From: Pseudomonas nitroreducens
GTDB lineage: Bacteria > Pseudomonadota > Gammaproteobacteria > Pseudomonadales > Pseudomonadaceae
DNA length: 64,000 nucleotides
Assembly: GCF_014204515.1 (NCBI RefSeq)
Contig: NZ_JACHLI010000019.1
Coordinates: 1 to 64,000, forward strand
Direction: 5' to 3'
Shown piece after piece: positions 20,134-29,175 of this stretch; positions within the stretch are counted from its first letter, which is position 1, and every line of letters starts with the position of its first letter. The notes under the pieces were generated by a model. It ran no database searches and was not told the DNA's origin. It worked only from the letters and a program-made list of their open reading frames with translations. A program made the translations under genes and the position numbers.

Positions 20134-20874
20134 GGATTCCTCTTCATCAAGGGTAATGAGGGTGCCCGGACCCTCCTGGAAGCTGTGCAGCACGCGCAGC
20201 GGGACGTTGTACTTGCCGGCGAATTCCACCGAGCGGATCTGCAGCACCTTGGAGCCGAGGCTGGCCATTTCCAGCATCTCTTCGAAGGTGATCTTGTCCA
20301 GGCGACGCGCCTGCGGCACGACGCGCGGGTCGGTGGTATAGACGCCGTCGACGTCGGTGTAGATCTGGCACTCGTCGGCCTTCAGGGCCGCCGCCAGCGC
20401 TACGCCGGTGGTGTCGGAACCGCCACGGCCGAGGGTGGTGATGTTGCCCTGCTCGTCAACACCCTGGAAGCCCGCGACCACGACCACGCGGCCGGCTTTC
20501 AGATCTGCGCGAATGTTCGCATCGTCGATGCTCAGGATACGCGCCTTGGTGTGGGAACTGTCGGTCAGGATGCGAACCTGGTTACCGGTGTAGGAGACCG
20601 CCGGCACGCCACGCTTCATCAGCGCCATGCTAAGCAGGGCAATGGTCACCTGCTCGCCGGTGGAGACCATCACGTCCAGCTCACGCGGAGTCGGCTGATC
20701 CATGATCTGTTTCGCCAGACCAATCAGGCGGTTGGTCTCGCCGCTCATGGCGGAAACCACCACGACGATGTCGTCGCCCGCCTCACGGAACTTCTTCACC
20801 TTCTCGGCCACCTGCTCGATTCTCTCGACGGTGCCGACGGAGGTCCCTCCAAACTTCTGTACGATCAAAGCCAT
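19639..20874 (-). CDS. lysC: Aspartokinase (alpha form)
   Basis: This 411-residue enzyme phosphorylates L-aspartate, the first step to lysine, threonine, methionine and diaminopimelate. The N-terminal kinase domain (1 to about 245) opens with VQKFGGTSVG and contains GRGGSDTTGVALAAAL. The C-terminal third (about 265-400) has two ACT domains that bind lysine and threonine for feedback inhibition (GIAFNRDEAKLTIRGVPDTPG, SIVGVGMRSHAGV). Pseudomonas aspartokinases are alpha2-beta2, with beta made from an internal start (see 19639-20133). Downstream of alaS, as in other pseudomonads. Confidence 0.95.
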   Translation of the reverse strand: MALIVQKFGGTSVGTVERIEQVAEKVKKFREAGDDIVVVVSAMSGETNRLIGLAKQIMDQPTPRELDVMVSTGEQVTIALLSMALMKRGVPAVSYTGNQVRILTDSSHTKARILSIDDANIRADLKAGRVVVVAGFQGVDEQGNITTLGRGGSDTTGVALAAALKADECQIYTDVDGVYTTDPRVVPQARRLDKITFEEMLEMASLGSKVLQIRSVEFAGKYNVPLRVLHSFQEGPGTLITLDEEESMEQPIISGIAFNRDEAKLTIRGVPDTPGVAFKILGPISAANVEVDMIVQNVAHDNTTDFTFTVHRNDYQAALEILKQTATSIGAREATGDTNIAKVSIVGVGMRSHAGVASRMFEALAKETINIQMISTSEIKVSVVIEEKYLELAVRALHTAFELDAPARQGE

Positions 20875-20975
20875 TTCAAAAGCCGCCTGATTCCTGAAGG
20901 GCGCCCATTAAACATGCATCACCGCATGCTGCCAAGGCCCGCCGGACGCGCTGCGGGCCCCGTATTTCAGAGCCT

Positions 20976-23600
20976 TTAGAGGCCCTGTTCGACAAACTTG
21001 ACTGCCAGTGCCAGAGCTTCGTCCAGCTTGCCGGCATCCACGCCACCGCCCTGGGCCATGTCCGGGCGACCACCGCCCTTCCCGCCCACGGCCGCAGCGG
21101 CCTGCTTCATCAGATCGCCAGCCTTGTGCTTGGCGGTCAGGTCCTGGGTCACGCCGGCAACCAGCACGACCTTCTCCTCGAACACGCCGCCCAGCAGGAT
21201 CACGCCGCTGCCCAGCTTGTTCTTCAGCTGGTCGACCAGCGCCAGCAGCGCCTTGCCGTCCAGGCCGTCGAGACGCGAGGACAGCACCTTCACCCCACCG
21301 ACTTCCACGGCGGAACCCGCCAGGTCGTCGCCGGCAGCGCTGGCGGCTTTGGCCTTGAGCTGTTCCAGCTCCTTTTCCAGCTGACGGTTGCGCTCGATCA
21401 GGCCGGAGAGCTTGTCCAGCAGGTTGTCACGGCTGCCCTTGACCAGGCCGGCCGCTTCCTTGAGCTGCTCTTCGGCACCGTTGAGGTAGGCCAGCGCAGC
21501 TCCGCCGGTGACTGCTTCGATACGGCGCACGCCGGAAGCCACACCGCCTTCGCTGGTGATCTTGAACAGGCCGATGTCGCCGGTACGCGATACGTGGGTA
21601 CCGCCGCACAGCTCGACGGAGAACTTGCCGCCCATGCTCAGCACGCGCACCTGATCACCGTACTTCTCGCCGAACAGCGCCATGGCGCCCTTGTTCTTGG
21701 CGGATTCGATGTCGGTCTCTTCGGTCTCGACCTCGGAGTTCCTGCGGATCTCGGTGTTGACGATGTCTTCCAGCTGCTTCAGCTGCTCGGGCTTGATCGC
21801 CTCGAAGTGGCTGAAGTCGAAGCGCAGGCGCTGGCTGTCGACCAGCGAGCCCTTTTGCTGGACGTGATCGCCCAGCACCTGGCGCAGCGCGGCGTGCAGC
21901 AGGTGAGTCGCCGAGTGGTTCAGCGCGGTGGCCTGACGCACAGAAGCGTCGACTTCAGCCTGCACCGCAGCGCCGACGCTCAGGCTGCCCTGGGCCACTA
22001 CGCCGTGGTGCAGGTGAGCGCCGCCAGCCTTGGTGGTGTCGCGCACGTCGAAGCGCACGCCGGCAGCTTCAAGGTAACCGCTGTCACCAATCTGGCCGCC
22101 GGATTCGGCGTAGAACGGTGTCTGGTCGAGAACGACCACGCCCTCCTCGCCTTCGCCCAGTTGCTCGACGGCCTTGCCGTCCTTGAACAGGGCGATGATC
22201 TGGCCGGCGCCGGAAACGCCCTGGTAGCCGAGGAAGCGGGTGTCGCCATCCACTTTCACCAGGCTGTTGTAGTCCATGCCGAAGGCGCTGGCGGAGCGGG
22301 CGCGCTCACGCTGGGCCTCCATCTCGCGCTCGAAGCCTTCCTCGTCGAGGGTCAGGCTGCGCTCGCGGGCGATGTCGTTGGTCAGGTCCACCGGGAAGCC
22401 GTAGGTGTCGTACAGCTTGAACACCACGTTGCCGGGGATGACGCTGCCCTTGAGCTCGGAGAGGTCCTGCTCGAGGATCTTCAGGCCCTGCTCCAGGGTC
22501 TTGGCGAACTGTTCTTCCTCGGTCTTCAGCACGCGCTCGATGTGCGCCTGCTGCTGCTTGAGCTCGACGAAGGCCTCGCCCATCTCGCCGACCAGGGCGG
22601 CAACGATCTTGTGGAAGAAGGTGCCCTTGGCGCCCAGCTTGTTACCGTGGCGGCAGGCGCGACGGATGATGCGGCGCAGCACGTAGCCGCGGCCTTCGTT
22701 GGACGGCAGTACGCCGTCGGCGATCAGGAAGCCGCAGGAACGGATGTGGTCGGCCACTACTTTCAGAGACGGTGCGTCGTCGTTGGCGCAGCCGATGGCC
22801 TTGGCCGAAGCCTTCAGCAGGCTCTGGAACAGGTCGATCTCGTAGTTCGAGTGGACGTGCTGCAGCACGGCGCTGATGCGCTCCAGGCCCATGCCGGTGT
22901 CCACGCTCGGCGCCGGCAACGGGTGCATGACGCCGTCCGCGGTGCGGTTGAACTGCATGAAGACGTTGTTCCAGATCTCGATGTAGCGGTCACCGTCTTC
23001 TTCCGGCGAGCCGGGCGGGCCGCCCCAGATGTCGGCGCCGTGGTCGAAGAAGATCTCGGTGCACGGGCCGCACGGACCGGTGTCGCCCATCGCCCAGAAG
23101 TTGTCCGACGCGTAGGGAGCGCCCTTGTTGTCGCCGATGCGGACCATGCGCTCGGCGGGGATACCGACTTCCTTGGTCCAGATGTCGTAGGCCTCGTCAT
23201 CGCTGGCGTAGACGGTGACCCAGAGCTTTTCCTTGGGCAGGTTCAGCCACTTGTCCGAGGTGAGGAATTCCCAGGCGTAGGTGATGGCGTCGCGCTTGAA
23301 ATAGTCGCCGAAGCTGAAGTTGCCCAGCATTTCGAAGAAGGTGTGGTGGCGCGCGGTGTAGCCGACGTTTTCCAGGTCGTTGTGCTTGCCGCCGGCACGC
23401 ACGCACTTCTGGCTGGTGGTGGCGCGGGTGTAGGCGCGCTTTTCCAGGCCCAGGAAGCAGTCCTTGAACTGGTTCATGCCTGCGTTGGTGAACAGCAGGG
23501 TCGGGTCGTTCGCCGGGATCAGCGAACTGGACGCTACGCGGGTGTGCCCCTTCTCTTCGAAGAAGCGGAGGAAGGCTTCACGGATTTCAGCGCTTTTCAT
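20976..23600 (-). CDS. alaS: Alanyl-tRNA synthetase
   Basis: I start at ATG 23600 (MKSAEIREAFLRFF), giving 874 residues, the family length. The aminoacylation core (about 1-440) includes LIPANDPTLLFTNAGMNQFK. The editing domain has the zinc motif LNHSATHLLHAAL and CGGTH (about 560-670). The C-Ala region follows (to 874) with a Gly-rich segment GGKGGGRPDMAQGGG. It charges tRNA-Ala via the G3:U70 pair and edits Ser/Gly mischarging. Upstream of lysC in the same direction. Confidence 0.97.
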   Translation of the reverse strand: MKSAEIREAFLRFFEEKGHTRVASSSLIPANDPTLLFTNAGMNQFKDCFLGLEKRAYTRATTSQKCVRAGGKHNDLENVGYTARHHTFFEMLGNFSFGDYFKRDAITYAWEFLTSDKWLNLPKEKLWVTVYASDDEAYDIWTKEVGIPAERMVRIGDNKGAPYASDNFWAMGDTGPCGPCTEIFFDHGADIWGGPPGSPEEDGDRYIEIWNNVFMQFNRTADGVMHPLPAPSVDTGMGLERISAVLQHVHSNYEIDLFQSLLKASAKAIGCANDDAPSLKVVADHIRSCGFLIADGVLPSNEGRGYVLRRIIRRACRHGNKLGAKGTFFHKIVAALVGEMGEAFVELKQQQAHIERVLKTEEEQFAKTLEQGLKILEQDLSELKGSVIPGNVVFKLYDTYGFPVDLTNDIARERSLTLDEEGFEREMEAQRERARSASAFGMDYNSLVKVDGDTRFLGYQGVSGAGQIIALFKDGKAVEQLGEGEEGVVVLDQTPFYAESGGQIGDSGYLEAAGVRFDVRDTTKAGGAHLHHGVVAQGSLSVGAAVQAEVDASVRQATALNHSATHLLHAALRQVLGDHVQQKGSLVDSQRLRFDFSHFEAIKPEQLKQLEDIVNTEIRRNSEVETEETDIESAKNKGAMALFGEKYGDQVRVLSMGGKFSVELCGGTHVSRTGDIGLFKITSEGGVASGVRRIEAVTGGAALAYLNGAEEQLKEAAGLVKGSRDNLLDKLSGLIERNRQLEKELEQLKAKAASAAGDDLAGSAVEVGGVKVLSSRLDGLDGKALLALVDQLKNKLGSGVILLGGVFEEKVVLVAGVTQDLTAKHKAGDLMKQAAAAVGGKGGGRPDMAQGGGVDAGKLDEALALAVKFVEQGL

Positions 23601-23685
23601 AGGTTCTTCCACGGAAAAATGCGGCCACGAATCGCCGGCAAAGGGCCGCATTATATCGGCCCCGCATCAAGGTTGTAGTGTCTTT

Positions 23686-23710
23686 GCGCGATAGTTAACG
23701 CCTATCGCGC
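23686..23710. other. Hairpin between alaS and the threonine aldolase-like gene
   Basis: A perfect 9-bp inverted repeat GCGCGATAG/CTATCGCGC (23686-23694 with 23702-23710). No T-run follows on either strand, so it is either a weak terminator for the upstream gene or part of the alaS control region. Confidence 0.4.
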
Positions 23711-23721
23711 ATTAATTGCTG

Positions 23722-24726
23722 TCAGGAACGACGAAAGGCGGCGAAAGCTTCGACGATACGCGGGATATCAGCGCTTTTCACATCCAGGTGGGTAACCAGC
23801 CGCAGGCGCGCCGCGGCGCTGACGCGGATGCCGCGCTCGGTCAGGTGTTCGCCGAGGGCAGCGGCCTGCTCGCCGATGCCGACGTAGACCATGTTGGTCT
23901 GCACCGGCTCGATGGCATAGCCCAGCTCCGCCAGACCGCGACCGAGGGTTTCGGCGTTGGCGTGGTCTTCGGCCAGACGCTCGACCTGATGGTCCAGCGC
24001 ATAGAGGGCCGCCGCTGCCAGGCCGCCAGCCTGGCGCATGCCGCCGCCGACCATCTTGCGCAGCCGGCGCGCGCGGCCGATCAGTTCGGCATCGCCGCAG
24101 AGCACCGACCCCACCGGCGCACCGAGTCCCTTGGACAGGCACACCGAGACCGAATCGAAATGGCGGGTGATCTCGCGGGCGTCCACGCCCAGCTTGACCG
24201 CCGCGTTGTACAGGCGCGCGCCGTCCAGGTGCAGTGCCAGGCCACGGCGGCGCGTCATTTCCCGTGCGGCAGCCAGATACGCCTGCGGCAGGACCTTGCC
24301 CTGCATGGTGTTTTCCAGCGCCAGCAGGCGGGTACGGGCGAAGTGGAAATCGTCCTGCTTGATCGCCGCCTCGACCTTGGCCAGGTCCAGCGAACCATCG
24401 GCTTCCCCCTCGATGGGCTGTGGCTGGATCGAGCCCAGCACCGCGGCGCCGCCGCCTTCATATTTATAGGTGTGCGCCTGCTGGCCGACGATGTACTCGT
24501 CGCCCCGGCCGCAATGGGCCATCAGGCCGAGCAGGTTGCTCATGGTGCCAGTGGGCACGAACAGCGCGGCGGCAAAGCCCAGGCGCTCGGCCAGGGTCGC
24601 TTCCAGGCGATTCACCGTCGGGTCTTCGCCGTAGACGTCATCGCCCAGCTCGGCCCGCGCCATCGCCTCGCGCATACCGGCGGAGGGCAGGGTCACGGTG
24701 TCGCTGCGAAGGTCGATGATGGACAT
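23722..24726 (-). CDS. Low-specificity L-threonine aldolase-like PLP enzyme
   Basis: The 334-residue protein belongs to the beta-eliminating lyase (threonine aldolase) family. It opens IDLRSDTVTLPS, has GDDVYGEDPTVNRLE, and the PLP lysine lies in SVSVCLSKGLGAPVG (about residue 200). LHLDGARLYNAAVKLG provides the cofactor aspartate. It should cleave threonine or allo-threonine to glycine and acetaldehyde. The gene lies beside the aru cluster, as in P. aeruginosa, though no link to arginine catabolism is established. Confidence 0.85.
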   Translation of the reverse strand: MSIIDLRSDTVTLPSAGMREAMARAELGDDVYGEDPTVNRLEATLAERLGFAAALFVPTGTMSNLLGLMAHCGRGDEYIVGQQAHTYKYEGGGAAVLGSIQPQPIEGEADGSLDLAKVEAAIKQDDFHFARTRLLALENTMQGKVLPQAYLAAAREMTRRRGLALHLDGARLYNAAVKLGVDAREITRHFDSVSVCLSKGLGAPVGSVLCGDAELIGRARRLRKMVGGGMRQAGGLAAAALYALDHQVERLAEDHANAETLGRGLAELGYAIEPVQTNMVYVGIGEQAAALGEHLTERGIRVSAAARLRLVTHLDVKSADIPRIVEAFAAFRRS

Positions 24727-24847
24727 GGCGGAGCTCCTCGGGCATCAAGCGGAAAGGGCCGATGCTAAGGGCTCGGAGGCAGTGCGACAAGGCGCCGGCC
24801 AATGATGTTTCCGGCGATTCGCCAAATACTTCGTTCTGCCCAACGGT

Positions 24848-24955
24848 CCCCTCTCCCTTCAGGGGGAGGGTTAGGGAGGGGGATCAGTGTCAAACCATAC
24901 GCCGAAGTAGGCTCCGCCCCCTCTCCCCAGCCCTCTCCCTGAAGGGAGAGGGGGC
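24848..24955. repeat. Dispersed CCCTCTCCC palindromic repeat, copy A
   Basis: Two facing GC arms, CCCCTCTCCCTTCAGGGGG...TTAGGGAGGGG and CCCCTCTCCCCAGCCCTCTCCCT...GAAGGGAGAGGGGG, surround about 28 unique bases. The element fills most of the 277-base gap between aruE and the aldolase gene. Similar units lie at 49648-49754 and 55214-55335. Confidence 0.75.
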
Positions 24956-25003
24956 TGTCCGGCGTGAAGGGAGATCGCGAAGCTAGCCGGAAACAGTGAC
25001 GAA

Positions 25004-25996
25004 TCAAAGCTCGGTGGGCACGACCAGGATGCCGGCGCGCAGGCCGTTCTTCACCCGAGGGTTGGGGAAGATGATCCGTGCGCCCTGCTCTTCGACGATC
25101 CAGCGGGTGCCGCCGATGTCCTCGGCGAGCAGGAAGCCGTGATCCAGCTCGGTGAAGTTGTCCACCGCATCGTCCAGGTGCAGGCGGAAGTGGTCGCTGT
25201 GCTTGATCACTTCGCGGGAGACGGCAAACAGCTGCAGACCGTCCAGTTGCGCGCCATCGGCTTCCTGGCCGCTGATCACACCTTCGAGCATGGCTTCCAG
25301 GCGATCCAGGTTCACCGCCTGGTTCTGCCCGAACGGCCGGGCCTTGCCCAGTTCCAGGGTGAAGGCCTCGGCGCCCAGGTGGCTGTAAGTGTAGGCACTG
25401 AAGGTGATGCCCGGCTTGCTCTGCAGCAGCACGGCGTCGATGCCGGCGCTGCGCAGGCGCGCCAGTTCCTCGCGGGAATGCTCGCGGCCGCTGGCCCAGG
25501 GATAGAGCGCGAACTGCTCGATCTTCGAGCCGCGGATGGCGGTGTGCAGGTCGTAATGCAGGCGCGGACGACCTTCACGGGCGAAGAAGGCCGCAGCCAG
25601 GCGCTCCAGCTCCGCTGCACGCAGGGCCTCGTTGCCGCTGCCCTCCTCGTGGCGGCCGCAGAACAGACGGTTGATGTCGTGTTCCAGATAGCGCTCACCG
25701 CGGCGCATGGCCTCGGGGTTGCCGAGCAGGAACAGCACCCGCGTCGCCGGCTTCAGCTCGCCACGCGCGACGCGATGCACCAGGCGATCGAGCAGCTCGA
25801 TGGGGGCGGTCTCGTTGCCGTGGATGCCGGCCGAGAGCAGCAGGTCGCGGCCATTGTCGCGGGCTACCGGCGGAGTGATTTCGAGGGCGCCTTCGGCCAG
25901 CCAGTGCAGACGGGTGCCGTCGGCGGTGAGCTGGATCTTTTCCGTCGGCTCACGGCCGGCGAGGGTCAGTTCGAGCAGTTTGCCCAAAGCTAGCAT
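25004..25996 (-). CDS. aruE: Succinylglutamate desuccinylase AruE (AstE)
   Basis: The 330-residue enzyme catalyses the last step of the arginine succinyltransferase pathway: N-succinylglutamate to glutamate and succinate. It is a zinc carboxypeptidase-like hydrolase: AGIHGNETAP provides His and Glu ligands (about 57-60), HYDLHTAIRG the third His (about 148), and the catalytic Glu lies in FTLELGKARPFG. It is the last gene of the aru set, separated from aruB by the small gene at 26047. Confidence 0.93.
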   Translation of the reverse strand: MLALGKLLELTLAGREPTEKIQLTADGTRLHWLAEGALEITPPVARDNGRDLLLSAGIHGNETAPIELLDRLVHRVARGELKPATRVLFLLGNPEAMRRGERYLEHDINRLFCGRHEEGSGNEALRAAELERLAAAFFAREGRPRLHYDLHTAIRGSKIEQFALYPWASGREHSREELARLRSAGIDAVLLQSKPGITFSAYTYSHLGAEAFTLELGKARPFGQNQAVNLDRLEAMLEGVISGQEADGAQLDGLQLFAVSREVIKHSDHFRLHLDDAVDNFTELDHGFLLAEDIGGTRWIVEEQGARIIFPNPRVKNGLRAGILVVPTEL

Positions 25997-26046
25997 GCGG
26001 ACGCCTCCATCAGACCCACGGCCCGCACGGGCCGTGGACTCCGCGA

Positions 26047-26337
26047 TCAGTGGTGATGGTCACATCCACAGTCTGGACCATGTTCGTGGACTTCGGCGGC
26101 TTCCAGCTCCAGGCTCAGGCCCAACTGGTTCACCGCCTGCGGGCGGACCACCAGCAGCGGGATCTCGGCGTCGTCCTCATGGGAGTCGGCGTAGATCGTC
26201 AGGCCGCCCTTGCCGTCGGACTCCAGCCACAGCTCGCGCCCTTCCAGGCGGATGGCCAGGCGCGCGGTGTGGGTCTCGCGGCGCTCGCCCTGGTTGTCTT
26301 CGAGAATCAGCGGAAGGCTTTCGGTCATGTCAGTCAC
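26047..26337 (-). CDS. Small protein between aruB and aruE with metal-binding tail
   Basis: The 96-residue soluble protein is predicted mostly beta and corresponds by position to an uncharacterised gene in the P. aeruginosa aru cluster. Its tail HEHGPDCGCDHHH is packed with His and Cys and should bind a divalent metal such as zinc or nickel. Given that its neighbour AruE needs zinc, metal supply is a tempting idea, but this is inference. Confidence 0.7.
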   Translation of the reverse strand: MTDMTESLPLILEDNQGERRETHTARLAIRLEGRELWLESDGKGGLTIYADSHEDDAEIPLLVVRPQAVNQLGLSLELEAAEVHEHGPDCGCDHHH

Positions 26338-27684
26338 TCAAATCTGCTGGAAGGGATAAACCGAGCCCAGTTTAAGGATCTGGCTCAATTCATCCAACGC
26401 CGTCCGGCACTCGACGAGCAACTGCGGGTCGGCCAGGTCGGTTTCGGCCAGGCGATCGCGGTAGTGCTTGTCGACCCAGGTGACCAGGGTGTCGTGCAGG
26501 GTCGGGGTCATGATCACGCCCGGATTCACCGCTGCCAGCTCGGCATCGCTGAGCGCCACGCGCAGGCGCAGACAGGCCGGGCCGCCGCCGTTCTGCATGC
26601 TCTGCTTGAGGTCGAACACCTTCACCTCGCGGATCGGGCCATCCTCGGCGGTCAGGCGCGACAGGTAGTTCCACACACGCTCGTTCTTGCGGCACTCCTC
26701 CGGGACGATCAGCAGCATGTTGCCGTCGGCGCGGGTAAGCAACTGGCTGTTGAACAGGTAGGACTTCACCGCGTCCTCCACGCTGACCTGGTCGCGCGGC
26801 ACGCACACGGCACGGAAGCGACCGCCGCGACGGCCCAGCTTGTCGTGCAGCTCGGCGAGCACGCGCTCGGTGTCGAGGAAGGCGTCTTCGTGGTGGAACA
26901 GCACTTCGCCGTTGCCGACCGCGATGACATCGTTGTGGAATACGCCCTGGTCGATCACCGCCGGATTCTGCTGGGCGTAGACCACACCGTCGTCGCTCAG
27001 GCCGTGCAGCCGGGCGACCGCCTGGCAGGCTTCCAGGGTCTGCCGCGCCGGGTAGCGCTGCGGCGCCGGGAAGCGGCTGTCGAAGGCGCTGCGACCGAAC
27101 ACGAAGAACTCCACGCCGGCCTCGCCATAAGATTTGCAGAAGCGCGTGTGGTTGGCCGCGCCCTCGTCGCCGAACTGGGCGACCGCCGGCAGCGCGGCAT
27201 GGTGGGCGAAGTGTTGCTCGTCGTTGAACATCGCCGCGAGGATGCGGCTGGTCTGCGGATGCTCGATGGAGCGGTGGAACTTGCAGTTCAGGTTGGCGGC
27301 GGTGAAGTGCACGCGGCCATCGGCAGTGTCGGCGCCGGGGCTGACGGTGGCGGCGTTGGCCGTCCACATGCAGGAAGCCGAGCTGACGGCGGCGAGCAGC
27401 GGCATCGCGTCTTTTGCCGCCTTGGCGATCACTTCGGCGTCCGTGCCGGAGAAGCCCAGGGCGCGCAGCGAGGCCACGGCCGGGCGTTCCTGCGGGGCGA
27501 ACACGCCCTGCTTGAAGCCCATCTCCATCAGCGCCTTCATCTTCGACAGGCCCTGCTTGGCCGCTTCGCGCGGGTTGGACGCTACCTGGCTGTTGCTCTG
27601 CGAGGCAACGTTGCCGTACGACAGACCGCCGTAGTTGTGCGTCGGCCCGACCAGGCCGTCGAAGTTCATCTCATAGGCAGCCAT
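26338..27684 (-). CDS. aruB: N-succinylarginine dihydrolase AruB (AstB)
   Basis: The 448-residue enzyme hydrolyses N2-succinylarginine to N2-succinylornithine, CO2 and two ammonia. The start FDGLVGPTHNYGGLSYGN is diagnostic. The guanidine-modifying pentein fold is indicated by FHNDVIAVGNGEVLFHHE (His) and GGGPACLRLRVAL (catalytic Cys about 365-370). ATG 27684 overlaps the aruD stop (TGATG), so the two are coupled. Confidence 0.95.
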   Translation of the reverse strand: MAAYEMNFDGLVGPTHNYGGLSYGNVASQSNSQVASNPREAAKQGLSKMKALMEMGFKQGVFAPQERPAVASLRALGFSGTDAEVIAKAAKDAMPLLAAVSSASCMWTANAATVSPGADTADGRVHFTAANLNCKFHRSIEHPQTSRILAAMFNDEQHFAHHAALPAVAQFGDEGAANHTRFCKSYGEAGVEFFVFGRSAFDSRFPAPQRYPARQTLEACQAVARLHGLSDDGVVYAQQNPAVIDQGVFHNDVIAVGNGEVLFHHEDAFLDTERVLAELHDKLGRRGGRFRAVCVPRDQVSVEDAVKSYLFNSQLLTRADGNMLLIVPEECRKNERVWNYLSRLTAEDGPIREVKVFDLKQSMQNGGGPACLRLRVALSDAELAAVNPGVIMTPTLHDTLVTWVDKHYRDRLAETDLADPQLLVECRTALDELSQILKLGSVYPFQQI

Positions 27685-29147
27685 CACAGGCTCACTCCCG
27701 GAGTCAGGGTTGCAGGCAGGCTCAGGCTGTCGCTTTCCAGCGAGGCCACCGGGTAGGCGCAGTAATCGGCCGCGTAGTAGGCGCTCGGGCGATGGTTGCC
27801 GGAGGCGCCGATACCGCCGAACGGTGCGCTGCTGGCGGCGCCGGTCAGTTGCTTGTTCCAGTTGACGATGCCGGCGCGGCTTTCGATGAGGAAGTCCTCG
27901 AAGCGCTCGCGGGAGTCCGACAGCAGGCCGGCAGCCAGGCCGTACTGGGTGGCGTTGGCTTCGCGCACGGCGGCGTCGAAGTCGGCATAGCGGATCACCT
28001 GCAGCAGCGGGCCGAAGAACTCTTCGTCCGGGCGTTCGCTGACGGCGCTCACATCGAGGATACCAGGGGTCAGCAGCGCGGCGTTGGCCAGCGGCTGGGT
28101 CATCGCCAGCAGCGGCCTGGCGCCCTTGGCCAGCAGTTGTTCCTGGGCCTTGATCAGATGCTGCGCAGCGGCGAGGGAGATCACCGAGCCCATGAAGGGT
28201 GCCGGTTGCTCATCGAAGGCACCGACCTTGATGGTCGCAGCCACGGCCACCAGGCGCTCCAGCAGCGCATCGCCCCAGGCGCCCTGCGGCACCAGCAGAC
28301 GGCGGGCACAGGTGCAGCGCTGGCCGGCGGAAATGAAGGCGGACTGGATGATGGTGTAGACGGCGGCATCGACGTCCTTCACTTCATCGACGATCAGCGG
28401 GTTGTTGCCGCCCATCTCCAGCGCCAGGATTTTCTGCGGGCGACCGCCGAACTGGCTGTGCAGCAGGTTGCCGGTGCGGCTGGAGCCGGTGAAGAACAAG
28501 CCGTCGATGTCATCGTTGCCAGCCAGCGCCACGCCGGTGTCGCGGGCGCCCTGTACCAGGTTGATCACGCCGGCAGGGATGCCCGCCTCGATCCACGCCT
28601 GCAGGGTCAGTTCGGCGACCTTGGGGGTCAGCTCGCTGGGCTTGAACACCACGGCGTTGCCTGCCAGCAGGGCCGGCACGATGTGGCCGTTGGGCAGGTG
28701 GCCGGGGAAGTTGTACGGGCCGAACACAGCGACCACGCCATGGGGCTTGTGGCGCAGCACAGCGGTGGCGTCGGCCAGCGGGCCGCTCTTCTCGCCGGTG
28801 CGCTCGCGGAAGGCCTGGACCGAGATGGCGACCTTGTTGACCATGCTGGTCACTTCGGTGGCGGCTTCCCACAGCGGCTTGCCGGTTTCCTCGCCGATGG
28901 CGCGGGCCAGTTCCTCGGAGCGGCCCTTGAGGGCGGCGGCGAAGGCTTCCAGCACGGCGATGCGCTCTGCCAGCGGACGACGGGCCCAGGCCGGGAAGGC
29001 CTTGCGCGCGGCAGCGACGGCGGCGGCGACCTGCTGGTCCGAAGCAGCGTTGCCGGACCAGACCACAGCCTGGCTCACCGGGCAGAGCGATTGCAGCGGC
29101 TCGCCTTCGCCCGCCAGCCACTGGCCGGCAATGTAGTGGGTATTCAT
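27684..29147 (-). CDS. aruD: Succinylglutamate semialdehyde dehydrogenase AruD (AstD)
   Basis: I start at ATG 29147 (MNTHYIAGQWL; GGAG 7 bases upstream), giving 487 residues, the length I recall for P. aeruginosa AstD. A second ATG lies directly before it. It oxidises succinylglutamate semialdehyde to succinylglutamate with NAD. Aldehyde dehydrogenase landmarks are visible: FGPYNFPGHLPNGH, FTGSSRTGNLLH, catalytic Glu in LALEMGGNNPL and Cys in SAGQRCTCARRLL. Confidence 0.95.
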   Translation of the reverse strand: MNTHYIAGQWLAGEGEPLQSLCPVSQAVVWSGNAASDQQVAAAVAAARKAFPAWARRPLAERIAVLEAFAAALKGRSEELARAIGEETGKPLWEAATEVTSMVNKVAISVQAFRERTGEKSGPLADATAVLRHKPHGVVAVFGPYNFPGHLPNGHIVPALLAGNAVVFKPSELTPKVAELTLQAWIEAGIPAGVINLVQGARDTGVALAGNDDIDGLFFTGSSRTGNLLHSQFGGRPQKILALEMGGNNPLIVDEVKDVDAAVYTIIQSAFISAGQRCTCARRLLVPQGAWGDALLERLVAVAATIKVGAFDEQPAPFMGSVISLAAAQHLIKAQEQLLAKGARPLLAMTQPLANAALLTPGILDVSAVSERPDEEFFGPLLQVIRYADFDAAVREANATQYGLAAGLLSDSRERFEDFLIESRAGIVNWNKQLTGAASSAPFGGIGASGNHRPSAYYAADYCAYPVASLESDSLSLPATLTPGVSL

Positions 29148-29175
29148 CATCAGGCTCCCCTGACGCCGGACGGCG

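Noticed and set aside
21126..23678. An 850-codon rightward open frame opposite alaS
   Set aside because: It is exactly antisense to the complete, motif-rich alaS gene, and long antisense frames are expected at this GC content.
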